Of a stretch of DNA of 64,000 bases, positions 32,933-41,320 are shown piece by piece. A program made the translations under genes and the position numbers. The DNA is from Peribacillus simplex (GTDB lineage: Bacteria; Bacillota; Bacilli; Bacillales; DSM-1321). Each line of letters starts with the position of its first letter. Position 1 is the first letter of the stretch. The DNA is taken from positions 305,039 through 369,038 of the forward strand of contig NZ_LNNH01000010.1 of assembly GCF_001542915.1 (NCBI RefSeq), in the 5' to 3' direction. Under the pieces are notes generated by a model that was not told where the DNA came from, made no database searches, and was given only the letters and a program-made list of their open reading frames with translations.

Positions 32933-33400
32933 ATGACTTGCGGAGACTCTAATTATTATCCAATGAATGATCATCCTGGTTTTTATCCAGCTTCCACGAT
33001 GAATGGCATCGCCGGGCAACCACCATACGGCGGCTTCCGGGCAACCATGCCTTCTGGACCTTCCTATGCCGCCCCAGTCGTCCCGATGGGGACGGGGCAG
33101 CAACTACCGGCTGGCACGATCGAAGAATCTTTTATGGAAAACATCCTGCGCTTCAACAAAGGTAAGATCGGTACCTTCTACTTCACTTACCAAGGCAGCA
33201 GCAAATGGAATTCAATGATTTACCGCGGGCGCGTAGAAACGGCTGGGCGTGACCACATCATCATCAGCGACCCGGAAAGCGATAAACGCTTCCTGCTGCT
33301 GATGGCAAATCTCGACTGGGTCGAATTCGACGAACGAATCAACTATCCTCAGACACAAATTAGTCCTAATGTCCAGGCGTCCTTGACGACAACCGATTGA
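32933..33400 (+). CDS. gerQ: GerQ spore coat protein
   Basis: A 155-aa protein with a Pro/Gly/Tyr-rich disordered N-terminus and a conserved C-terminal domain (N-I-L-R-F-N-K-G-K-I-G-T-F-Y...L-L-M-A-N-L-D-W-V-E-F). GerQ is needed to place CwlJ in the coat and is cross-linked by transglutaminase. ATG 32933 follows AAAAGGAG and is 22 nt after cwlJ ends. The longer frame from 32870 would overlap cwlJ. Confidence 0.92.
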   Translation: MTCGDSNYYPMNDHPGFYPASTMNGIAGQPPYGGFRATMPSGPSYAAPVVPMGTGQQLPAGTIEESFMENILRFNKGKIGTFYFTYQGSSKWNSMIYRGRVETAGRDHIIISDPESDKRFLLLMANLDWVEFDERINYPQTQISPNVQASLTTTD

Positions 33401-33414
33401 GCTTGCAGAACACC

Positions 33415-33447
33415 AAAAAAGGTAATTCAGCCGAATTACCTTTTTTT
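33415..33447 (+). terminator. Terminator of cwlJ-gerQ
   Basis: AAAAAAGGTAATTC pairs with GAATTACCTTTTTT around a short loop. Confidence 0.85.
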
Positions 33448-33503
33448 ACGTGGAAGAAATACCTGCTAGATTCCGAAAACCCAAGCAATGAAGCCTCAAT
33501 GAA

Positions 33504-33549
33504 CCGTTTCAAAAAAGCTGCCTGAAAGACAGCTTCGATCTAGCCTAAT
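33504..33549 (-). repeat. Core of the intergenic element
   Basis: CAAAAAAGCTGCCTGAAAGACAGCTTCGATC is present (split here as AAAAAAGCTGCC, then GAAAGACAGC); the outer hairpins are missing. It lies 6 nt past the stop of the DUF3888 gene. Confidence 0.65.
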
Positions 33550-33555
33550 ATGATA

Positions 33556-34305
33556 TTACATATACCAAATCAGTTCATTTTGCATTTTCTCGCCTTGTTT
33601 GTTTTTCTTTTCCACGACCACCCATATCCCATTTTCCATAGCCACTTGAAGAACGATGTTCGTCCCATCCGGACTTTTAAACAAAATATAACCTTGGGTC
33701 CCCTTAATGAAAGTAACTGGATCGATCACATTTTTATAGGGTGGTTTTATATCAGGGTTTAAATCATTAACGATAATGTCGGTGACAATATCTGAAAGAA
33801 CTTTGTATTCTTTTTGTTTTTCTGATTTATATAGCAGTTGTTCATAACTATATTTTGAAAAGGATTCCAACCTTAAATTAAACGTTTGCAGAATATCCGA
33901 AAGAACTTTCTCATAGAACTCCTTTATTTTCATTTCCTCTTCATCCCCTTTATGAACAAAATCAATCACTTTTACACCAAAAGGGCTTACATCAAAAGTG
34001 ATCGTTTCTTTGCCATATGGAGGATTATGAGCGTGTTCAAATGTATTTACCTGAACCGTTACCGTAAAACTATAACTACCTTCACTTTTCCTAATAACCT
34101 TTATGATCCTGGCATCAAATAAACCGTACTGTTTATAATAGCCATAATAATGAACCACTTCTTCCGATATATATGGGTCAAGTGTAGTCAATAATGTATC
34201 ATAAATTAATTTATCATGTAATTCAGTTTCTGCTGAAGTAATTATATGAGGTTGAACACTCAATAGTATCAAACTTATGGACAGCCCCAAGAAAAATTGA
34301 TTCAT
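33556..34305 (-). CDS. DUF3888-type exported protein
   Basis: A 249-aa protein with an N-terminal signal/anchor (F-F-L-G-L-S-I-S-L-I-L-L-S-V). It contains L-I-Y-D-T-L-L-T-T-L-D-P-Y-I followed by Y-Y-G-Y-Y-K-Q-Y-G-L-F-D-A-R-I, the DUF3888 pattern. ATG 34305 is 7 nt after TTAGGATAGG. Its role is unknown; it probably acts outside the membrane. Confidence 0.68.
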   Translation of the reverse strand: MNQFFLGLSISLILLSVQPHIITSAETELHDKLIYDTLLTTLDPYISEEVVHYYGYYKQYGLFDARIIKVIRKSEGSYSFTVTVQVNTFEHAHNPPYGKETITFDVSPFGVKVIDFVHKGDEEEMKIKEFYEKVLSDILQTFNLRLESFSKYSYEQLLYKSEKQKEYKVLSDIVTDIIVNDLNPDIKPPYKNVIDPVTFIKGTQGYILFKSPDGTNIVLQVAMENGIWVVVEKKNKQGEKMQNELIWYM

Positions 34306-34379
34306 AATATAACCTATCCTAATATTGTTTAGGTTTACTGTTCCCATACGTTTTTAAAAATATTGATTCTTTCTTTATT

Positions 34380-34430
34380 CAACTAACCTTGCCCGATTGT
34401 TGCATAGAAAATAAGCTTTCGTTAGGTGAT
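34380..34430 (-). repeat. Intergenic element, collapsed copy
   Basis: CAACTAACCTTGCCCGATTG, TTGCATAGAAAATAAGC and TTTCGTTAGGTG show both arms with most of the core deleted. Confidence 0.5.
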
Positions 34431-34505
34431 TAAGAATTTAGGTCTTAATGAAGTAGTTTCTTCCGTCTGCGTTGGGTTTCTCATTGGAGGGGGGAGTATA
34501 GACCT

Positions 34506-34917
34506 TTAATGGTAGTACCACCTTTCTCCGTTTCCTTCAGTTATTGGCTCTTTTGTCTCAGCATCTACAATTAAATATTTATGGACAAAACTTTCTTTTT
34601 TCTCTTTAATAGAACAAAAAAAATATACCTGCCTCTTCGGATCAATATGTGGGTGAGGATTATTGTAACTATTAACTATTTGATATTTTTCCGCATATTT
34701 ATTAACTGTTGATTTTAAATCTTTATACAGAATTTTTTCTCTAATATTTAGGGTTGCCGATTTGAATTCATAATAAGTCGTTCTTTTGATAAAATTCATT
34801 TGCACTGATTAGTTGTTTCTTGCTATTATCCGTATACTTTTCGGAAGTTTGAGCATGTACATTAACAGTTATTAACATAAGCATAGTTACGATTAAAATA
34901 GACCATTTAGTTTTCAT
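34506..34917 (-). pseudogene. Frameshifted exported protein gene
   Basis: ATG 34917 follows AAAGGAG and encodes a signal peptide (...V-N-V-H-A-Q-T) and about 30 mature residues before TGA. An overlapping frame beginning N-F-I-K-R-T-T-Y-Y-E-F then continues about 95 residues to the stop at 34506. A shift in the AATTTTATCAAAAG stretch (about 34783-34796) would join them. The restored product would be about 137 aa and secreted. The family is unknown. Confidence 0.6.
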
Positions 34918-34976
34918 TGGAAGTCTCTCCTTTAACAATATTAAAGGTATTATCCCCAATTTTCGATTTTCTTATG

Positions 34977-35059
34977 GAACTAAACATCCCCTTTAGTCCC
35001 ATAAGAAAAGGAGCTGCTGATCAGCTCCTAGTAATGAGGTAAAGCACGCTTTAGTACTA
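34977..35059 (-). repeat. Three-hairpin element, GATC-core subtype
   Basis: AACTAAACATCCCC, TTTAGTCCCATAAG, the core GGAGCTGCTGATCAGCTCC and the right arm AAAGCACGCTTTAGTAC are seen. The core is a perfect palindrome. The element lies 44 nt past the stop of the 35103 locus. Confidence 0.75.
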
Positions 35060-35102
35060 TAAGGTGATGTGCGGTAAAAAGGGCACCAACCATTCATTTC
35101 TC

Positions 35103-35564
35103 TTATTTAGTAGCCGTGAAAATAAACGTTTCCTTGTATTTTCTTCCGTGAACTCCTTTACTGTGTGGTTTTCCGTGCCAACTTAATTCAAATTCAAGTT
35201 CATTGGCTTTCACCGACATAGGGAAATTTTGAAATTCAAAGACTTGTCCCTGTTTAAATTTTTCATGTTGAAAGTCATTAAGACTTAATCCGTATTTTGT
35301 TTCTGTATTTGGTTCATTCCTGTAAGTATTAAATTCAACTTCATCTAGATCTTCACCAATATTTGTGATAACCACATTATACGTTTCAACATTATTCTTA
35401 GTATCTTTTGCCGTCTCTTCACCCTTTTTTAATTCGATTTTCCATTGATGAGATTGCTTTACGATAGGAGTTTTAAATAGATTGTCCGCCTCTGCTGTTG
35501 CATTTGAAACTACTCCAGTGGCTATTAAGCAAAAAATAAAAAATGAGGTAATAAGTTTTTACAA
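35103..35564 (-). pseudogene. Secreted protein gene with lost start (paralogue of 60077-60577)
   Basis: CAGGAGGCAGCAATA precedes TTG 35564, but the next codon is TAA. After it the frame reads K-L-I-T-S-F-F-I-F-C-L-I-A-T-G-V as a signal peptide and stays open to 35103. The body (Y-R-N-E-P-N-T-E-T-K-Y...K-E-T-F-I-F-T-A-T-K) is clearly paralogous to the intact 60077 gene (Y-R-N-E-P-N-S-T-T-K-F...K-E-T-F-T-F-T-A-E). An AAA-to-TAA change at codon 2 would explain it. The GTG at 35375 gives only a truncated form. Confidence 0.7.
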
Positions 35565-35629
35565 TATTGCTGCCTCCTGTTGTATAAATCAATTTTTGAA
35601 TAGTTTTCCTAAAAAGACGAAAAAAAACA

Positions 35630-35696
35630 CATATCCATAAGAAAAGCTGCCTGAAAGACAGCTTCGATCTTCAGTTAACGTACCCGCTAGTTCTTA
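35630..35696 (-). repeat. Intergenic element lacking the left hairpin
   Basis: ATATCCATAAGAAAAGC, the core GCTGCCTGAAAGACAGC and the right arm CAGTTAACGTACCCGCTAG. It ends 3 nt from the stop of the 35699 gene. Confidence 0.78.
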
Positions 35697-35698
35697 AA

Positions 35699-36205
35699 CT
35701 ATTTCATTGATCTTGCAACTTTCAACATTTTATTCCTTGATACCCGTGAGCTATGCATTTCTACATAAGTTCCTTCTTGTTTCCAACGAAGTAAACCACC
35801 AGTAACAAGTTCTCCCTTTTCATCTAACTCACCACTATTACCCCATTCTACAAAAAAGCCCTTATGACCGTTTATATCTACCTGCTCTTCGTTTATGTGC
35901 ATTTCTTTCTTAAAAGGTCCCTTCCTTTGATCAATACTAATTAGCAAATATTTATCGTCGCTATCCATATAGTGCAAACTAAAATTAGTGATTTTGTCTT
36001 TTTCATCCCAAGGGTATGTTTTTATTTCTAACGTCCAATCATTAGGAATATTGTGAGGAACAACTACTTTAAAATCAACTTTCTTCTTGATTTCAGAAAT
36101 AGTTATACTATCGTGATTATATTTGATTTCTTTTGCTTGAACTATTAGTGGCATGGTTTGAATTAGAATAAATACAACTAATAAACGTATAAAAAATAAT
36201 CTCAA
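35699..36205 (-). CDS. Secreted DUF4367-like protein, 168 aa
   Basis: A signal peptide (F-F-I-R-L-L-V-V-F-I-L-I-Q-T-M-P) ends near Q-A-K-E. The mature part has V-P-H-N-I-P-N-D-W-T-L and a C-terminal W-K-Q-E-G-T-Y-V-E-M-H-S-S segment, like DUF4367 domains found in sporulation or lipoprotein-related proteins. TTG 36205 is the start, 7 nt from GAAGAGG. The function is unknown. Confidence 0.62.
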   Translation of the reverse strand: MRLFFIRLLVVFILIQTMPLIVQAKEIKYNHDSITISEIKKKVDFKVVVPHNIPNDWTLEIKTYPWDEKDKITNFSLHYMDSDDKYLLISIDQRKGPFKKEMHINEEQVDINGHKGFFVEWGNSGELDEKGELVTGGLLRWKQEGTYVEMHSSRVSRNKMLKVARSMK

Positions 36206-36267
36206 TTTACTACCTCTTCCTGTTTGGTTTTTATATAGGTAGTTTTCCCAATTTGATGTTGCTTATT

Positions 36268-36340
36268 AAACTGACCTGCTTGATAGTGCATAAAGTAAAT
36301 GCTTCTTCAGCAACCCTGTTAATGAACTACCAGCTAATGG
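36268..36340 (-). repeat. Intergenic element, eroded copy
   Basis: AAACTGACCTGC, GTGCATAAAG, CTTCTTCAGCAACCC and TTAATGAACTACCAGC. It sits in the 394-bp gap before the Ser-rich protein gene. A nearby GCTGCCTCCT..TATAAATCA (36380-36403) repeats the ribosome-site region seen at 35569-35592. Confidence 0.45.
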
Positions 36341-36599
36341 TGTGTCAATATCTTTCTCTAAAATAATAGGGAGCTATTCGCTGCCTCCTATATAAATCAG
36401 CTGTAAACATAATAACGTATGAGCACCATAAATAAGTATAAAGTATTGTTATTCTCCAAAATTCAATGTTTCAAAAAGATATAAATAATACCAAATACCT
36501 AATTTTACTTCAATAATTACATTTTCTTACTTAGTTTTGTGATATCTTTAATTTCAGGAAATATTTTAATGAAATAATCGGTGAAATAGGGGTGAGAGT

Positions 36600-37706
36600 A
36601 TGAAAAAAGGGATAATTATAGGTACACTTGCCTTTTCATTGGCTTTAGGCGGTGGCGCTTATGGTTACTGTAACCATGTAGAAGCGCAAAAAAAGGAAGA
36701 AATCAGAGTAACCAACTTAAAAGAGGCTAAGAAAGCTGTTTCATCATTGTATGAGAAAAACAATTTTAAAAAAGGTGTAACAGGTAAGCAAATCCTATCG
36801 GCTAAGAAAAAAGTAAATAATGTAACAGACAATAAGGACAAAGAGCCTTTAAAGTTAAAAGTGAATCAAGCTCAAAAATTGCTGGATCTTCAATTGGCTC
36901 TTAACGGTTTAATTCATAATGGTACTATAACTAATGGTGTAAAGCCGGAACAATTTGATAAGGCTGCTAAGAAAACAGAAGCTGTATATTCCTTTAATAA
37001 ATCCTTCCATAAATCGTCTAAGGACCTCTTAGATAAAGCCAAGAGACAATATAATGATATCAAGACAGCAACTAAACAAGTCGGTGAATTAGAAAAATCT
37101 CCAACTGAAAATAAATATAAAAGTGCTTCGGCAACTGTAGCAAAAATCAAAAATACAAGCAGTAAATCAGATTTAACAAAAAGATTAGATAAGGTGAGCA
37201 ACAAGCTAGTTGCTGCAAAGGAAGAAGCGAAACGGAAAGAGGCACAATGGAAAGCAGCAGAAGCAGTGAAATCAAAGGCTACTGCGAATAGTGCTAATTC
37301 AAGTACAAGACCGGTACCTTCTAATGGATCAAGTCAAACTCCAAATTCTTCATCAAGTAGTGCAGGAGTTTCTTCAGGTACATCATCAGGATCAAAAAGT
37401 TCATCTTCAAATCAAAACAAGTCAACACCTAGTCAAAACAAATCTTTGACAAATGAAACTAAGTCATCATCTAGCCAAAGCAAGACAACACCAAGTCAAA
37501 ATAAGTCATCTTCAAGTACTCCTAACTCTAATAATAATAGTTCTTCTAACAAAGGAAGTTCTTCTAATGGATCTAACGCAGGAGGAACTGATTGGAATAA
37601 AGTTGGTAAAGATCTAGAAAATAAGGATTGGAACCATGAGGATAGTGGGAATGTTGGCAGTGACAATAGTGAAGGTCAAGGTAATACATGGCATTCTTGG
37701 AATTAA
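36600..37706 (+). CDS. Secreted Ser/Asn-rich protein with Cry1Ac domain D-VI-like helices
   Basis: A 368-aa protein. A signal peptide (I-I-I-G-T-L-A-F-S-L-A-L-G-G-G) is followed by about 200 residues of Lys-rich helices with repeated L-x-x-A-x-x-x-V units, like proteins annotated as toxin Cry1Ac domain D-VI-related. About 110 residues of Ser/Asn/Lys repeats (S-Q-N-K-S, S-Q-S-K-T) come next, then an acidic Trp-rich tail ending H-S-W-N. The tail may be surface-exposed or wall-associated. No sortase motif is present. It has its own terminator. Confidence 0.7.
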   Translation: MKKGIIIGTLAFSLALGGGAYGYCNHVEAQKKEEIRVTNLKEAKKAVSSLYEKNNFKKGVTGKQILSAKKKVNNVTDNKDKEPLKLKVNQAQKLLDLQLALNGLIHNGTITNGVKPEQFDKAAKKTEAVYSFNKSFHKSSKDLLDKAKRQYNDIKTATKQVGELEKSPTENKYKSASATVAKIKNTSSKSDLTKRLDKVSNKLVAAKEEAKRKEAQWKAAEAVKSKATANSANSSTRPVPSNGSSQTPNSSSSSAGVSSGTSSGSKSSSSNQNKSTPSQNKSLTNETKSSSSQSKTTPSQNKSSSSTPNSNNNSSSNKGSSSNGSNAGGTDWNKVGKDLENKDWNHEDSGNVGSDNSEGQGNTWHSWN

Positions 37707-37710
37707 TAAT

Positions 37711-37743
37711 AAAAAGAGCTATTCTTCGGAATAGCTCTTTTTT
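37711..37743 (+). terminator. Terminator of the Ser-rich protein gene
   Basis: AAAAGAGCTATT pairs with AATAGCTCTTTT around CTTCGG, with more Ts following. Confidence 0.85.
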
Positions 37744-37760
37744 ATTGGGAAGAGGAGAGT

Positions 37761-37817
37761 ATGATGCGAAATCTAAAGATACTTACAATTTGTTTGATTA
37801 TCTTTTCTTCAATTTAG
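37761..37817 (+). other. Truncated signal-peptide ORF
   Basis: AAGAGGAG precedes ATG 37761. Eighteen hydrophobic codons (MMRNLKILTICLIIFSSI) end at TAG. It looks like the 5' remnant of a secreted-protein gene, since the following sequence has no open frame, though a functional small hydrophobic peptide is possible. Confidence 0.4.
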
Positions 37818-37951
37818 AAACATGTTTGATGCTGCGTGGGACGTAGATCTCTTAACATATGATATTTCCTTTACTTATATAAGTATATTATTACTAGGTT
37901 GCAATGTTAACGATAAAAAAGAGACTGTTCATGGTCCATTGATTTATATAT

Positions 37952-38473
37952 TTAATTCCACTCCCAAAAAAATGATCCTTGTGAAACGATAAGTTTATCA
38001 AGCCATGACTCGAAAGTATTCTGTCCCATTTTGCTCATTTGGTCGTCTGCTATCCACATATAATCCTTTCTTCCTTCTTTGATATAATTATAATTAATCA
38101 TGATTTCCCCTATGTTTGGATAACTTCCAATTGGATATGAGCCTCTGTTATCTTCTGTTAAATACGGACCAAAATTATACTGAAATTGTTTCAGTCGATT
38201 AGGTATATCTTGTGCTTTATAAAGGGCAATTCCAGCTGAATATTCATCTTCGAATAAATAAACTCCGTTATGCAGTAGCAGAAATTCTTTATATCCTTCC
38301 GGTAAGATTAAATTCTCTTTATTGACCAATCTGTCTAATTCTTTAACTGGGATGGGAGGATTAAATGTGAAACGAGTCCAATGAACATTTCCGTGTGTTG
38401 CTTGAATCAAAAGTCTATTACTGCTATCTAACCTATTTTTTAATCCTAATAAGATTTCTGTAACATTATGCAT
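37952..38473 (-). CDS. SMI1/KNR4-family protein
   Basis: A 173-aa protein with the SUKH/SMI1 pattern L-P-E-G-Y-K-E-F-L-L-L-H-N-G and a C-terminal F-E-S-W-L-D-K-L. Such proteins often act as immunity partners of contact-dependent or polymorphic toxins. No toxin is adjacent, so it may be an orphan. ATG 38473 is chosen (CGGAG 9 nt away) over ATG 38482, which touches the SD. Confidence 0.75.
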   Translation of the reverse strand: MHNVTEILLGLKNRLDSSNRLLIQATHGNVHWTRFTFNPPIPVKELDRLVNKENLILPEGYKEFLLLHNGVYLFEDEYSAGIALYKAQDIPNRLKQFQYNFGPYLTEDNRGSYPIGSYPNIGEIMINYNYIKEGRKDYMWIADDQMSKMGQNTFESWLDKLIVSQGSFFWEWN

Positions 38474-38556
38474 AAAAAACATCTCCGTTTTTTTAAGTGT
38501 ATCTCTTTACAATTCCAATCTTCGTTCTGTATTTATGTTCTATTTACTTGTTTTTT

Positions 38557-38613
38557 TATTAAGAACTGCCTTTGAGACAGCTCCGATCTTCATCTAACGC
38601 ACCCGTTAACTCA
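38557..38613 (-). repeat. Intergenic element lacking the left hairpin
   Basis: TATTAAGAACTGCC, TTTGAGACAGCTCCGATC and CATCTAACGCACCCGTTAAC. It ends 11 nt before the stop of the 38625 gene. Confidence 0.72.
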
Positions 38614-38624
38614 AAATAATTAAT

Positions 38625-38825
38625 TCAAAATTCATCTTTTTTCCAACCCTTATATCCGACGAACTCCACAAGACCGAAACCTATTATCATTGATAAAATC
38701 GGTACAGCATAATATCTCGGAGGTCCAAATATTAAGATAGCAACAATGAAAACTGCAATAAAAAGTGCAGTATTTAAAAGATATGATTTTTTTCGATATT
38801 TTATATAGCGTTTTATTTTATCCAT
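38625..38825 (-). CDS. Small membrane protein, 66 aa
   Basis: A basic N-terminus (K-I-K-R-Y-I-K-Y-R-K-K) is followed by two helices joined by G-P-P-R-Y-Y and a charged tail. The ribosome site is weak (GTGAAAAG). The function is unknown. Confidence 0.55.
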   Translation of the reverse strand: MDKIKRYIKYRKKSYLLNTALFIAVFIVAILIFGPPRYYAVPILSMIIGFGLVEFVGYKGWKKDEF

Positions 38826-38873
38826 TTTGTATTCTTTTCACTCCAATTACGCTTGACTCCTTAATGATATCAT

Positions 38874-38946
38874 CTTCAACTAAACTGCCCGAAAATGGAG
38901 CGGTTCCAGCCCTATAAAGAAGTAAAGCATGCGTCAGTTGGAGAAC
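38874..38946 (-). repeat. Intergenic element, variant core
   Basis: CTTCAACTAAACTGCCCG, GGAGCGGTTCCAGCCC and AAGAAGTAAAGCATGCGTCAG are seen. The core differs from the common type. It is 30 nt past the anti-sigma stop. Confidence 0.6.
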
Positions 38947-38976
38947 TAGCTCTTAGTAGAACAAGAACTGTACATA

Positions 38977-39852
38977 TTATCCCATTACATCTTTAAGATG
39001 TTTATTTTGTCTCATTAAGAATATCCAAAACATCAATAGAACACTAAATACAATAAATAATAATATCGGTGCCTGAAAAATACTCCACGTACTTGGTCCG
39101 TAATGGGTTACTTGGTGATGTCTCTCAATAGTCTTCTCATACGAACTTTTATATTCATATTGAATGACCCACCGATTTTTCGCCAGCACAACAGTTCCTA
39201 AATCGTAACCACTAGGGGTAATGGAATCATTCTCCCTAAGTATTCCCTGATTTCCAATGACAATGGCAGCTTCCTTGTACTCAATAGGATAGATCGTTGT
39301 AGGTTTCTGTTTTACAGAAGCATTTTCCTGTAACCAATCTTTTAAATCTGCTGCTGGAAAAACAGCTAACAAATTAAGTTTTTTATTATACTTATTAAAT
39401 ACGATAAGAAGTTGTTTTTCTTCTTTTTCCGTCACTTCTGTTGAGGCTCCGAGAATATGAATTACTTCATCCATAATGGCTTCTTTTTCTTGTTCTACTA
39501 CTTCCAACTTAGTTACTTCTTCTCTATGTTCATTAAACTTAATAATTGAATGGATTAGAAAAATGAATCCAAACAGCAAGGAGAATAATGTTGTTAGAAG
39601 TAAATAATTCGTCAGTTTCTTTTGACCGTTGAAGAATCTGGCTAATTTTTGGAATGGTTTTTTTACTTCCACTTTATAAACTTCATCTATCTCAACGGTA
39701 AAATCCACATCATTTTTCATACTTTCTAATACTTCTCTACATTTTTCACACGATTCCATATGTTCCTCAATATAATGAATACTATCCTGGCTGCACAAAT
39801 GATCGATATAAGATGGAAGTAAATCTCTCACTATATTGCATTTAATGTCCAT
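38977..39852 (-). CDS. Zinc-finger anti-sigma factor
   Basis: A 291-aa protein with an N-terminal anti-sigma zinc-finger (C-N-I-V-R-D-L-L-P-S-Y, then H-M-E-S-C-E-K-C) and two membrane helices (about 80-103 and 258-278). A large extracytoplasmic loop lies between them. It overlaps the ECF sigma gene by 11 nt. It probably binds and releases that sigma factor in response to an envelope signal. Confidence 0.82.
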   Translation of the reverse strand: MDIKCNIVRDLLPSYIDHLCSQDSIHYIEEHMESCEKCREVLESMKNDVDFTVEIDEVYKVEVKKPFQKLARFFNGQKKLTNYLLLTTLFSLLFGFIFLIHSIIKFNEHREEVTKLEVVEQEKEAIMDEVIHILGASTEVTEKEEKQLLIVFNKYNKKLNLLAVFPAADLKDWLQENASVKQKPTTIYPIEYKEAAIVIGNQGILRENDSITPSGYDLGTVVLAKNRWVIQYEYKSSYEKTIERHHQVTHYGPSTWSIFQAPILLFIVFSVLLMFWIFLMRQNKHLKDVMG

Positions 39853-40330
39853 TGTTATCCTTACCCCTTTCCCTTAATTTCATCTTAGCCCTATAAAAAG
39901 TAACTCTCGCCCAGTTTTCATTTTTTAACTGAATTTCCCCTATTTCTTTGAAACTAAGACCACCTAAGATTCTCAATAGTAAAACCTCTTTATATGGTTC
40001 ATCAAGTAAGTGTATTATTCGGTATAGGGCAATTTTGTCTTCGGAATAAATAAGTTCAGCTTCAGGAGAAGTATGAATTGTGTCCTCTTGAAGTATATGT
40101 CTTTGTTGCTTCTTATTACGTTCAAGATGCTTATAATAGGAGTGCTTCGCTATTTGACAAAGCCAAACTGACATTTTACATTCACCATTATATCTATCAA
40201 TGGATTTTACAGCTTGATAGAAGGTTTCTTGTGTTAGTTCTTCTGATAAATCTGCGTTGTGACAAAGACACATTAGATATTTAAAAACTTCTTCAGCATA
40301 ACTGCTATAAATTTCATCTAGTTCCCCCAA
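39842..40330 (-). CDS. ECF sigma factor
   Basis: A 162-aa sigma-70 ECF protein. Region 2 has L-T-Q-E-T-F-Y-Q-A-V and region 4 has L-L-L-R-I-L-G-G-L-S-F-K-E-I-G. TTG 40330 is the start, with GGAGG upstream. The pairing with a two-helix zinc-finger anti-sigma is a distinct subgroup from the 19-kb sigma pair. Confidence 0.86.
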   Translation of the reverse strand: MGELDEIYSSYAEEVFKYLMCLCHNADLSEELTQETFYQAVKSIDRYNGECKMSVWLCQIAKHSYYKHLERNKKQQRHILQEDTIHTSPEAELIYSEDKIALYRIIHLLDEPYKEVLLLRILGGLSFKEIGEIQLKNENWARVTFYRAKMKLRERGKDNNGH

Positions 40331-40353
40331 GCCTTTTCCTCCTCTCGTCTATA

Positions 40354-40380
40354 TATCCGTTTCCAGTCAATTTCGTTACA
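40354..40380 (-). promoter_or_regulatory. Candidate ECF promoter before the second sigma gene
   Basis: On the minus strand, TGTAAC (40375-40380) and CGGATA (40354-40359) are 15 nt apart. The spacing is one short of typical ECF promoters, so the match is weaker than at 19706. Confidence 0.45.
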
Positions 40381-40477
40381 GAGAATATTTAAATTTTTTT
40401 GGCAACAGAAAACCGCCAAACATAATGGCGGCTAAAGTATTAAAATGCAACATAATAATTAATATAACCTCTATTGA

Positions 40478-40561
40478 ATTAAGCTGCCCCGTTTGTTCCG
40501 TAAGAAAAAAGCTGCCTGAAAGACAGCTCCGATCTTCAGCTACCGCACCCGTTAGGACTCG
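40478..40561 (-). repeat. Three-hairpin intergenic element
   Basis: AGCTGCCCCGTTTGTTCC, GTAAGAAAAA, AGCTGCCTGAAAGACAGCT and CAGCTACCGCACCCGTTAG. It lies 51 nt past the tubby-like gene's stop. Confidence 0.88.
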
Positions 40562-40611
40562 AACTTTTAGTGAACAAACATCACAAGTATTTTAAACAAT
40601 TCTACCTCTTG

Positions 40612-41178
40612 TTAAGCACCAAAATATATAAATGTATGATACAGTACGGCAGCGAGGGCAGCCGTCTTGTCATCAATTGCTTCAATGCGAATACGATTGG
40701 TTAAGCTGGTACTCACATTATCGAGATTTCTAATGGTAGCAATTGTTTCATCGTTCTTCTTTAATTCCCCTGTACATGCGTAGTCTTTCTCAAGTCTGTA
40801 TACATCTCCATTAATAGTAACGGTCTGAATCTTTTCAATCAGTTGAGTACGGTGCTGATTGATTGATAGCTTTTCTGATGTACTGCAATTGAGTAAAGTA
40901 TAACGAAAACCAGTGAACAAGCACTCTATTTTATAAATGGGGATTTTATCTTGTGTTTGAACTTGGTAACAATAAGGCATACCATACCGGAGTAACATAT
41001 GGGCTATTTGAGTCAGAAAACGGTGTCGGGTTTTTTTTAGTAAGTAGACTAATTCTCTTTGCTCGTTATGAATAGGCATATTCATTTGATACGAGACAAA
41101 TTCAGGAACAGTGTATGAATAAATGGGCAATTTGTTTCTCCTTTGTTCATTTAGAATATAATAAGGAAGTTTTTCCAT
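40612..41178 (-). CDS. Tubby C-terminal-like domain protein
   Basis: A 188-aa protein whose second half (Y-R-L-E-K-D-Y-A-C-T-G-E-L-K...R-I-R-I-E-A-I-D-D-K-T-A-A-L-A-A-V) matches Bacillus tubby/LURP-one-like beta-barrel proteins. These may bind lipid or scaffold proteins; the role in bacteria is unknown. The ribosome site is poor (ACGGTAG). A 21-codon ORF with a strong site lies just upstream and could couple translation. Confidence 0.62.
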   Translation of the reverse strand: MEKLPYYILNEQRRNKLPIYSYTVPEFVSYQMNMPIHNEQRELVYLLKKTRHRFLTQIAHMLLRYGMPYCYQVQTQDKIPIYKIECLFTGFRYTLLNCSTSEKLSINQHRTQLIEKIQTVTINGDVYRLEKDYACTGELKKNDETIATIRNLDNVSTSLTNRIRIEAIDDKTAALAAVLYHTFIYFGA

Positions 41179-41193
41179 TAATCTACCGTTTTT

Positions 41194-41259
41194 TTAAATT
41201 AGAATACTAACGCTAAAGCACACGGTAATTGAAGAGATAATGATAGATAAAATTTTCAT
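41194..41259 (-). CDS. 21-aa hydrophobic small protein or leader peptide
   Basis: GAGGGGCGTTT precedes ATG 41259. The product is M-K-I-L-S-I-I-I-S-S-I-T-V-C-F-S-V-S-I-L-I, which is nearly all hydrophobic. It ends 15 nt before the tubby-like gene's ATG. It could be a membrane peptide or a device for translational coupling to a gene that lacks a good ribosome site. Confidence 0.4.
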   Translation of the reverse strand: MKILSIIISSITVCFSVSILI

Positions 41260-41320
41260 AAACGCCCCTCGGATATAAAATAATTTTCTTCATATACGTG
41301 TTAGGTTGTCACTTTTCTTG

